NCBI GenBank assembly: GCA_001778355.1
Contig: MFGS01000058.1
Span: 17,177 to 22,488 of the forward strand
Source of the DNA: Candidatus Firestonebacteria bacterium RIFOXYA2_FULL_40_8
Lineage (GTDB): Bacteria; Oederibacteriota; D2-FULL-39-29
DNA: 5,312 nucleotides
Reading direction: 5' to 3'
In this document: one piece after another, positions 1 through 4,358 of the stretch
Layout of the letters: each line of letters begins with the position of its first letter
Numbering within the stretch: the stretch's first letter is position 1
Made by a program: the position numbers and the translations under genes
Notes under the pieces: generated by a model
What the model was told of the DNA's origin: nothing
Database searches by the model: none
What the model saw: only the letters and a program-made list of their open reading frames with translations

Positions 1-1
1 A

Positions 2-877
2 CCCCAGTTTGAAGCAATAAAAGGGATGGGCATATTTGACCAGGCTTATGCGCGCGCACTTGCCGTCACTTCGTTTAATCCGGATTATATGGGAGGGGAA
101 ATAGATAAAGAAGATTTGAAAGGCGCTCTGAGATGGGAGTTATGGAATCCCTGGGCAAAGTTTTATGAACTTAACTCGACACATCCTTTGGTTGCAAAAA
201 GATTAATAGCCCTTAACAGGCAGGCAGAAGCAATCGGCAAGCCGCCGTATATAGCATTTGATGATAGACGGCCTGAAAGTTACTGGGATGAATTTTTGTG
301 GGATGTTCTTGTTTCTTTAAGCCCGCTAATCTCCATTGTTGTTATTATTGCGGCATTTATTTTAAACGGCGGTAATTCAACGGTTTTAAAAGCGGGCGCG
401 ATTCTTTTAGGCTTAGTCTACATACTTAAAACCGCGTTTTTGTATAAGTCAAATTATTATGCCGAGACAAATATAAATTCTCTTCTTAAAGCAATAAAAG
501 TTTCAGGTATCAGACCTATCCCATGTCAAATTGAAGGAAAGGTCATCGGCCGTGGCGGAGCAGGTCTTGTCTGGAGCGAAGATTTTGTTCTGCAGGATGC
601 CGAAGGAATTATTTTCCTTGATTACAAACAACCCCTTGCCGTCTGGAACTCCCTGTTTGGCGCAATAGTTACAGAAACCTTCACCTGGAAAGATGCTATA
701 GTTACCGGCTGGTACAGAAGATCCCCTGTCCCTTACATCGAAATACGTTCAATCGAAGTCGGCGACAAAAAAAGCTACTCCTACGTCCTCCCCGTAAAGC
801 TGACGATAGGGTTTTTCCTGATTATGGGCGGGGTTATAGCTTTTATGATGCCGATGATAATGCAGTGGGTGCGATAA
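2..877 (+). CDS. M48-family membrane metalloprotease, C-terminal part (5' end outside window)
   Basis: The frame is open to the left edge, so the Met codon at 26 is internal and the start is missing. Numbered from that Met, residues 34-61 carry the block typical of M48 (HtpX/Ste24-like) zinc proteases: ALRWELWNPWAKFYELN followed by STHPLVAKRL. The HEXXH zinc site must lie upstream, out of view. Two hydrophobic helices follow (about 94-114 and 120-140), then a soluble segment of about 110 residues with IEGKVIGRGGAGLVW and a probable beta-rich fold, and a third membrane helix at about 256-278 close to the C-terminus. The family degrades or processes membrane and misfolded proteins at the cytoplasmic membrane. 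The soluble domain between the helices is larger than in plain HtpX, and I cannot name it. Substrate is unknown. No clear terminator follows, although the palindrome at 941-1024 could fold in the transcript. Family assignment is fairly sure; orthology is not. Confidence 0.82.
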   Translation, partial: PQFEAIKGMGIFDQAYARALAVTSFNPDYMGGEIDKEDLKGALRWELWNPWAKFYELNSTHPLVAKRLIALNRQAEAIGKPPYIAFDDRRPESYWDEFLWDVLVSLSPLISIVVIIAAFILNGGNSTVLKAGAILLGLVYILKTAFLYKSNYYAETNINSLLKAIKVSGIRPIPCQIEGKVIGRGGAGLVWSEDFVLQDAEGIIFLDYKQPLAVWNSLFGAIVTETFTWKDAIVTGWYRRSPVPYIEIRSIEVGDKKSYSYVLPVKLTIGFFLIMGGVIAFMMPMIMQWVR

Positions 878-882
878 AAAAA

Positions 883-909
883 GTTCATAAGGTTTGTAAA
901 GTTTATAAG
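883..909 (+). repeat. 9-nt tandem microrepeat, 3 units (GTTYRTAAR)
   Basis: Three head-to-tail 9-mers start five bases after the protease stop codon: GTTCATAAG, GTTTGTAAA, GTTTATAAG, with a decaying fourth (GTAAAATCT). The same unit recurs inverted at 2468-2494 and as single copies at 2397-2405 and 4279-4287. It appears non-coding. Confidence 0.6.
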
Positions 910-940
910 GTAAAATCTCGAAGGGATAGAAATATTCTTC

Positions 941-1024
941 TGTCATCCTGAACTAGGATTCAGGATCCAGCGTCTTTGTCTTTTATGAAAGACACTGGAT
1001 ACCGGATCTCGGTCCGGTATGACA
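941..1024. repeat. 84-bp nested palindromic repeat element (REP-like)
   Basis: The outer ends are imperfect inverted repeats: TGTCATCCTGAAC on the left and, read on the minus strand from the right, TGTCATACCGGACC. Inside there are three small hairpins: CCTGAA/TTCAGG (947-952 and 959-964), GTCTTT-TATG-AAAGAC (978-993) enclosed by ATCCAG/CTGGAT (965-970 and 995-1000), and CCGGA/TCCGG (1002-1006 and 1013-1017). Transcribed or extruded, this would form a branched cloverleaf-like structure. Dispersed palindromes with TGTCATCC...GGATGACA ends are known in many bacterial genomes. It sits between the protease gene and the GIY-YIG gene, and a 15-nt piece of its right end recurs at 2343-2357. Confidence 0.75.
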
Positions 1025-1061
1025 AAAAGGTTAATCTTTTTGGTGCTTAAGGGGAAATCTA

Positions 1062-1358
1062 ATGCGAAAATACACATTCTTTGTCTATATTATTGCTAGT
1101 GGTAGAAACGGGACTATTTATATTGGTGTTACCAATGACTTGATTCGTAGAGTAGATGAACATAAGAAGGGACTGGTAGAAGGCTTCACGAAGGATTACA
1201 AAGTTAAGGATTTGGTTTTTTACGAAGAAACTGACAGTGTTGAAGCCGCAATAATCAGAGAAAAGCAACTTAAGAATTGGCATAGAAAGTGGAAAACTGA
1301 CCTGATTGAAAACAAAAACCCCTACTGGCGTGATTTATTTGAGGATATAATCCAATAA
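1062..1358 (+). CDS. GIY-YIG nuclease-superfamily small protein (UPF0213/YhbQ-like)
   Basis: The 98-residue product is a stand-alone GIY-YIG domain, the usual length of this family. The GIY counterpart is VYI at residues 8-10 and the YIG motif is at 20-22 (IYIGVTNDL). It is followed by the conserved Arg29/Arg30 and His34 (RRVDEH), the GLVEGFTKDY segment, and REKQLKNW with the likely catalytic or metal-binding Glu67. The C-terminal NPYWRDLF is also typical. An AAGGGG ribosome binding site at 1049-1054, 7 nt before the ATG, supports the start. GIY-YIG folds cut DNA, but the cellular role of these single-domain proteins is poorly known; repair and mobile-element functions have both been proposed. 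The gene is alone between a palindromic repeat upstream and its own terminator downstream. The piece TTATCCTGAAC at 1365-1375, just after the stop, resembles the left end of that repeat. Confidence 0.9.
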   Translation: MRKYTFFVYIIASGRNGTIYIGVTNDLIRRVDEHKKGLVEGFTKDYKVKDLVFYEETDSVEAAIIREKQLKNWHRKWKTDLIENKNPYWRDLFEDIIQ

Positions 1359-1371
1359 GTGCAGTTATCCT

Positions 1372-1392
1372 GAACCGGGGGGTTCTTTTTTT
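1372..1392 (+). terminator. rho-independent terminator of the GIY-YIG gene
   Basis: GAACC-GGGG-GGTTC (1372-1385) is followed immediately by seven T. The stem is short (5 bp) but sits 13 nt after the stop codon and has a clean T tract. The bases forming the left arm are also part of the repeat-like TTATCCTGAAC. Confidence 0.65.
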
Positions 1393-1411
1393 ATATTTTA
1401 GGAGATAATTC

Positions 1412-1440
1412 TTTACCATATAGGGGAAAACTGATAAAAT
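1412..1440 (+). promoter_or_regulatory. putative sigma70-like promoter of the HEAT-like gene
   Basis: TTTACC (1412-1417) and TAAAAT (1435-1440) are separated by 17 nt. The -10 box ends only 6 nt before the ATG at 1447, so initiation would fall on or beside the start codon. No Shine-Dalgarno sequence lies at the right distance, so the transcript may be leaderless. Confidence 0.4.
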
Positions 1441-1446
1441 CAAAGT

Positions 1447-2328
1447 ATGCAGATAAATAATATATCGGATAGGTTTTTAAATATTATGGGAATAATAGGG
1501 CTTATTAGTATTTGCAGCTCTATATTTTATTTTAATATTATAATCTTTGTTATCAGTACTATTATAGTTATAGTTTTCGTTGTATTATCCTCGTTCAGTG
1601 TTAACTTTGAACCGATGGATTACGAAGCGATAAAAAGAATGGTTGCAGAGATTGCTAACACAGATAAGAAGGAATTGCTGCTAAAACAGGATTTAACGAA
1701 ATTATCCCGGCTTATTGAAGAGCTGGACAGAATTAAAAAGCCCGAAGTTATCTCCTCTGTCGTAAACCGGTTTGCTTCTAACATAGAAGATGAATCACCT
1801 GACATTAGAGCCCGCGCGGCGCGTGTTATAGGGAAAGTCACGCCTTCAATGCAAAGAATCGGATATAGTCAGGCCTATGTTGAAGTTAATAAAGCTTTTA
1901 TAGAAGCGGAAGGTGTGGAAACGAACAAACGGGCATATATTGATATTGCGGATACTCTTGAAAAAGGTATCCCCTGGTTTGTGGAAAAACGTTTGTATGA
2001 TAAACCAAATGAGATAATAAGTATGTTCAATGATCATTCTGATAATAAAGAGCAGGAAGACCGCTCAAAATGGGCGTTTAAAGTTTTGAAAAAAATTGCC
2101 AATAAAAATCTTGTTGAGCTTCTGATAGAAGCGCTGCGGTCGGAGAATTCCGTGACTCAAAAAGAAGCTTATGCCTTTATAAAAAATATCAGTAATTCCC
2201 CGGTGGCTGCAAAGTTCAATAAAAGAGTCGTTAAGGGCTTGCAAAGCATAGATAATGAATTCTCAAAAAATCTCAAACAGGAACTTACAGTTAAAAAGGA
2301 AAAGAAGAAAGGCGCCGAGTATCTTTAA
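1447..2328 (+). CDS. hypothetical membrane-anchored HEAT-like helical protein
   Basis: I do not recognise a named family. Residues 1-10 are polar. Residues 11-29 and 31-52 are two strongly hydrophobic, Ile/Phe/Val-rich stretches, probably a membrane hairpin. From about residue 56 on, the protein is soluble and almost entirely helical. Segments such as ESPDIRARAARVIGKV (about 115-130) and the stretch LVELLIEALRSEN...EAYAFIKNI (about 223-248) have the two-helix pattern and spacing of HEAT/armadillo-type repeats, which usually act as protein-binding scaffolds. The C-terminus is lysine-rich (VKKEKKKG). The ATG at 1447 keeps the first helix intact; Met14 (1486) is an alternative, and neither has a good Shine-Dalgarno sequence. 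The gene stands alone between two terminators, so context gives no function. It is real by length and by the coherent anchor-plus-soluble-domain architecture. Confidence 0.75.
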   Translation: MQINNISDRFLNIMGIIGLISICSSIFYFNIIIFVISTIIVIVFVVLSSFSVNFEPMDYEAIKRMVAEIANTDKKELLLKQDLTKLSRLIEELDRIKKPEVISSVVNRFASNIEDESPDIRARAARVIGKVTPSMQRIGYSQAYVEVNKAFIEAEGVETNKRAYIDIADTLEKGIPWFVEKRLYDKPNEIISMFNDHSDNKEQEDRSKWAFKVLKKIANKNLVELLIEALRSENSVTQKEAYAFIKNISNSPVAAKFNKRVVKGLQSIDNEFSKNLKQELTVKKEKKKGAEYL

Positions 2329-2342
2329 TCTGCATTATCGTA

Positions 2343-2357
2343 GTCCGGTATGACAAA
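2343..2357. repeat. half copy of the palindromic repeat (15-nt exact match)
   Basis: GTCCGGTATGACAAA is identical to 1012-1026, the right end of the palindrome at 941-1024 plus two flanking bases. No left half is present. It lies just after the stop of the HEAT-like gene and abuts the terminator hairpin. Confidence 0.6.
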
Positions 2358-2360
2358 TAA

Positions 2361-2394
2361 AAAGGGCGGGAGATTAATCCCGCCCTTTGCTTTT
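2361..2394 (+). terminator. strong rho-independent terminator, probably bidirectional
   Basis: There is a perfect 11-bp stem, AAAGGGCGGGA (2361-2371) with TCCCGCCCTTT (2378-2388), and a GATTAA loop. On the plus strand GCTTTT follows; on the minus strand the stem is followed by TTATTTGT. It lies between convergent genes and can end the HEAT-like transcript and, less efficiently, the aldolase transcript. Confidence 0.85.
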
Positions 2395-2396
2395 AC

Positions 2397-2405
2397 TTTA
2401 TAAAC
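2397..2405 (-). repeat. single 9-nt unit GTTTATAAA (minus strand)
   Basis: With its flanks, the minus strand reads AAAGTTTATAAAGTAAAA, differing at one base from AAAGTTTATAAGGTAAAA after the protease gene (898-915). It appears to be a decayed copy of the microrepeat block. Confidence 0.4.
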
Positions 2406-2416
2406 TTTATCTCGCT

Positions 2417-2436
2417 ATGTCAACGTCTGTTGACAT
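2417..2436. other. perfect 8-bp hairpin ATGTCAAC/GTTGACAT
   Basis: ATGTCAAC (2417-2424), loop GTCT, GTTGACAT (2429-2436). No T tract follows on either strand, so it is not a classical terminator. It lies in the convergent gap on the 3' side of the aldolase transcript and could be a stabilising 3' hairpin or a palindromic binding site. Confidence 0.4.
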
Positions 2437-2467
2437 CTACATATCCTTCTTATCGAGAACAGCTTTG

Positions 2468-2494
2468 CTTACAAACCTTAAAAACCTTAAGAAC
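2468..2494 (-). repeat. 9-nt tandem microrepeat, 3 units, inverted copy
   Basis: Read on the minus strand: GTTCTTAAG, GTTTTTAAG, GTTTGTAAG. It aligns with the block at 883-909 at 23 of 27 positions and likewise begins shortly (17 nt) after a stop codon, here that of the aldolase gene, in the same orientation relative to that gene. Confidence 0.6.
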
Positions 2495-2521
2495 TCACGA
2501 ATAAGCTTTGCTTATTCGTGA
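2495..2521 (-). terminator. 11-bp hairpin overlapping the aldolase stop codon
   Basis: On the minus strand TCACGAATAAG pairs perfectly with CTTATTCGTGA around a 5-nt CAAAG loop. The left arm contains the last codons and the TAA stop. GTTCTTAAGG follows rather than a T tract, so it is a weak or factor-dependent terminator, or a 3'-end stabiliser. Confidence 0.45.
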
Positions 2522-3435
2522 TGCTTTATTTCCGACGCCTGTATTCCTGACTTTGCTCCGGCGATCACTCCCTTACCTTTGCAGCCGAAGAAGCCCATGT
2601 ATTCTCTTACTCTGTCTTTTACGGCGTTTTTGCCGGGGAGTAATATCTTTCTCATGTCTTTTTCAGCAGGGGTCTTGGTGTACTGTTCGCCTATGGCTTT
2701 CACGAAGGATACTGAAAGCTGGGTGGCTACGTTGATTTTGCAGAGTCCGTTTGCGATACCTTCCTTGATGGAATCCGGGTCTACACCGGAAGAGCCGTGA
2801 AGAACAAGAGGAATATCGCAGTTGGCAGCCGCTAATGCCGCGCGTATCTTTTTGAGTCTCGGGATGTCAAGCTTTGCGGTACGGTCTTTCATTGCGTGGA
2901 CCGAGCCGATTGCGACGGCGAGAGAGTCTATTTTTGTGGCTGTTACGAACTTTACCGCTTCTTCCGGCTGGGTCATCGCTTTCTCGATGGTCTCAGCTGA
3001 GTTGTTGTCGCCTATCTGAAGGACCTTTCCGAGTTCTGCTTCTACCGGAATTTTGCAGGCGTGGGACATTTCGGTTATTTTTGCGGTCATCTTAACATTG
3101 TCTTCAAAGTTAAGAGCTGAACCGTCGAACATTAAAGAAGTGAAACCTGATCTTAAGCATCTTACGTTCTGCAGGTAGTCCGTGCCGTGATCAAGGTGAA
3201 GGATGACCGGTACTGAGGCGAGATTTGCTGCTGCTTTTACCATTTCCGTAGCCATTTCAAGGCCTGCGTATTTTATTGCTCCCTGGCTTACCTGAATAAT
3301 TACGGGGGCCTGCATTTCTTCTGCAACTTCAACTATCGCTTCAATGAACTCCATATTGTTCGCATTGAAGGCGCCGATTCCGAACTTCTCTTTCTGAGCT
3401 TTCAACAACCATTCTGTACTTGAAACTAAAGGCAT
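2512..3435 (-). CDS. fba: class II fructose-1,6-bisphosphate (or tagatose-bisphosphate) aldolase
   Basis: This is a zinc-dependent aldolase that splits fructose-1,6-bisphosphate into glyceraldehyde-3-phosphate and dihydroxyacetone phosphate in cytosolic glycolysis/gluconeogenesis. The class II signatures are present: HLDHG (80-84) with catalytic Asp82 and zinc ligand His83, FTSLMFDGSAL (98-108), VEAELGKV (131-138) with Glu134, AIGSVHAMK (175-183) with His180, LVLHGSSGVD (210-219) with His213, and KINVATQL (233-240) for phosphate binding. At 307 residues it is slightly longer than the roughly 285 usual for the family because of its C-terminal tail. The NVAT(E/Q)L form is also seen in tagatose-bisphosphate aldolases (KbaY/GatY), so substrate is not certain; glycolytic FBA is the simpler reading. 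Ala181 stands where the family normally has Gly after the zinc His. The start is supported by AGGAGG at 3443-3448, 7 nt upstream. It is the second gene of the ndk operon, 51 bp behind ndk. Confidence 0.93.
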   Translation of the reverse strand: MPLVSSTEWLLKAQKEKFGIGAFNANNMEFIEAIVEVAEEMQAPVIIQVSQGAIKYAGLEMATEMVKAAANLASVPVILHLDHGTDYLQNVRCLRSGFTSLMFDGSALNFEDNVKMTAKITEMSHACKIPVEAELGKVLQIGDNNSAETIEKAMTQPEEAVKFVTATKIDSLAVAIGSVHAMKDRTAKLDIPRLKKIRAALAAANCDIPLVLHGSSGVDPDSIKEGIANGLCKINVATQLSVSFVKAIGEQYTKTPAEKDMRKILLPGKNAVKDRVREYMGFFGCKGKGVIAGAKSGIQASEIKHHE

Positions 3436-3486
3436 TTTCGTTCCTCCTGTTAAGAAATTTGATAATTTTAATAAGTTAGCGGGGCT

Positions 3487-3990
3487 TTAGGCCCAGCTTT
3501 TAGTTTTTAAGTCTTTAATAACGGCTTCTTTTGTAGGATAGAGGTCTACTATTATATCTTCCGGTTTGAACCAGAGTTTTATCTCGCGTTCTGCGTCTTT
3601 TTCGTCGCTCGAGGCGTGAATTACATTTTCAAAAACACCGTGCGTTGTGATCCTGCCGTAAGAACCCCTGATGGAGACGGGATCTGCTTCTTCCGGATTG
3701 GTCGAGCCGGCAATGTCTCTTACTTTTTTAATGGCATCGTTGCCCCAGTAAACCATAGCCATGACTTTACGCCTGTCGTGGAACTCCCCCTGGAGGTATT
3801 TTACTACATCATCAAAAAAAGGTTTTCCTTTAAGGTGTCTGTAATGGTCGGCCGCGAGTTCCCTGCTGACCCTTGCCATTTTGGTGGCGACAATCTCGAG
3901 TTTTGTTTCGGAGAGACGGGTAAGAATGTTGCCCGTTAAAGACTTTTTCAAACCGTCCGGTTTGACGAGAACTAAGGTTGCTTGATTCAT
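3487..3990 (-). CDS. ndk: nucleoside diphosphate kinase (long form)
   Basis: The enzyme transfers the gamma phosphate of ATP to NDPs and dNDPs through a phospho-histidine intermediate, balancing cytosolic nucleotide pools. Visible family landmarks are LVKPDG (8-13) with Lys10, HYRHLKGKPFF (49-59) with Tyr50, AGSTNPEEADPVSIRGSYG (94-112), and the active-site region NVIHASSD (122-129) with His125. At 167 residues it is longer than the usual 130-150. The extra length is a small insertion before the active site (THGVFE, in place of the short loop of the canonical GRNxxHGSDS form) and a C-terminal extension rich in Lys and ending KTKSWA. The form resembles the long NDKs of some archaea and deep-branching bacteria. 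AAGGAG at 3999-4004, 8 nt upstream, supports the start. It is first in an operon with the aldolase gene behind a recognisable promoter. Confidence 0.95.
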   Translation of the reverse strand: MNQATLVLVKPDGLKKSLTGNILTRLSETKLEIVATKMARVSRELAADHYRHLKGKPFFDDVVKYLQGEFHDRRKVMAMVYWGNDAIKKVRDIAGSTNPEEADPVSIRGSYGRITTHGVFENVIHASSDEKDAEREIKLWFKPEDIIVDLYPTKEAVIKDLKTKSWA

Positions 3991-4037
3991 TAAAACTGCT
4001 CCTTCTGCGCTAAATTAGGTGTGTTTTAAACCTATGT

Positions 4038-4066
4038 ATTTTATAGGAAAATGGGGTAAAAGTCAA
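4038..4066 (-). promoter_or_regulatory. sigma70-like promoter of ndk-fba
   Basis: On the minus strand, TTGACT (4061-4066) and TAAAAT (4038-4043) are 17 nt apart, with a predicted start near 4031 and a leader of about 40 nt. CCTAT (4031-4035) and ATAGG (4043-4047) form a 5-bp inverted repeat across the -10 box and start site, a possible but weak operator. Confidence 0.65.
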
Positions 4067-4076
4067 AGGATTTGTG

Positions 4077-4121
4077 AAACCAGAAATTTAGGGAGTCGAG
4101 ATTTATGATAATTTCTGGTTT
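4077..4121. repeat. 12-bp perfect inverted repeat between divergent promoters
   Basis: AAACCAGAAATT (4077-4088) and AATTTCTGGTTT (4110-4121) are separated by 21 nt. It lies upstream of both the ndk promoter and the isomerase promoter, outside both predicted transcripts. That fits a two-site operator or a cruciform better than a terminator; no T tract follows beyond GGTTTG. Confidence 0.65.
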
Positions 4122-4279
4122 GATTCCACCGATTACAAAGCTACGGGATTCCACTGATTTGAAGAAGGAGGATGTAAGTTTTGATTTTCAGTCTGTTTTT
4201 TGATATAATGATTAAACCGATTTCAAGGTTTCTGTACAATTTTCATAAAACAGGGAAAATTGCCTGTATCAGTGGAATC
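4122..4279. repeat. three copies of GATTCCACYGAT, two direct and one inverted
   Basis: GATTCCACCGATT (4122-4134) and GATTCCACTGATT (4147-4159) are direct repeats with a 25-bp period. ATCAGTGGAATC (4268-4279) is an exact inverted copy of the 12-nt core of the second. Between copies two and three are further nested inverted segments: ATTTTC/CTGTTTT (4184-4199) against AAAACAG/GAAAAT (4247-4260), and AAACC/GGTTT (4214-4218 and 4227-4231). They surround the isomerase promoter, so they could be regulator sites; the 133-bp span 4147-4279 could also be a small MITE-like element. Confidence 0.6.
4181..4209 (+). promoter_or_regulatory. strong extended -10 promoter of the isomerase-transporter operon
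   Basis: TTGATT (4181-4186) and a consensus TATAAT (4204-4209) are 17 nt apart, with a TGA extended -10 directly before (4201-4203). The predicted start is near 4216, giving a leader of about 143 nt before the ATG at 4359. Confidence 0.75.
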
Positions 4280-4358
4280 TTATAAACTCTCCGCCAAAAT
4301 GATCGGCGGACGAACAAAATTTAAAATAAATTAAGGTCGTTCGAAAAGGAGAAAAGGA
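4216..4358 (+). promoter_or_regulatory. structured 5' leader of the isomerase gene (no recognised riboswitch)
   Basis: Possible stems are CAATTTTC/GAAAATTG (4237-4244 and 4255-4262), which excludes ACAGG/CCTGT (4250-4254 and 4263-4267); TCCGCC/GGCGGA (4290-4295 and 4305-4310); and CGAAC/GTTCG (4311-4315 and 4339-4343) just before the AAGGAG site at 4346-4351. The segment 4311-4336 is very A-rich. I match it to no known riboswitch class, and no T tract marks an attenuator. The rest of the 368-bp gap (3991-4358) is covered by the promoter and repeat entries. Confidence 0.35.

Noticed and set aside
941..1024. CRISPR-like or IS terminal repeat
   Set aside because: No regularly spaced repeat/spacer units and no transposase frame; a dispersed palindromic element fits better.
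1024..1041. AAAAAG-GTTAAT-CTTTTT as the terminator of the protease gene
   Set aside because: The stem is 6 bp and almost all A-T, so too weak to call; the larger palindrome before it may matter more.
2508..3095. Several plus-strand frames opposite the aldolase gene
   Set aside because: Overlapping shadow frames with unnatural Leu/Arg/Ser-rich composition; the minus-strand aldolase has complete active-site motifs and a ribosome binding site.
3482..3494. GGGC-TTTAG-GCCC hairpin overlapping the ndk stop as a terminator between ndk and fba
   Set aside because: Only 4 bp and no T tract on the minus strand; the genes more likely form one operon.
4034..4108. 24-codon ATG frame in the ndk upstream region
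   Set aside because: No ribosome binding site, and it overlaps the ndk promoter on the other strand.
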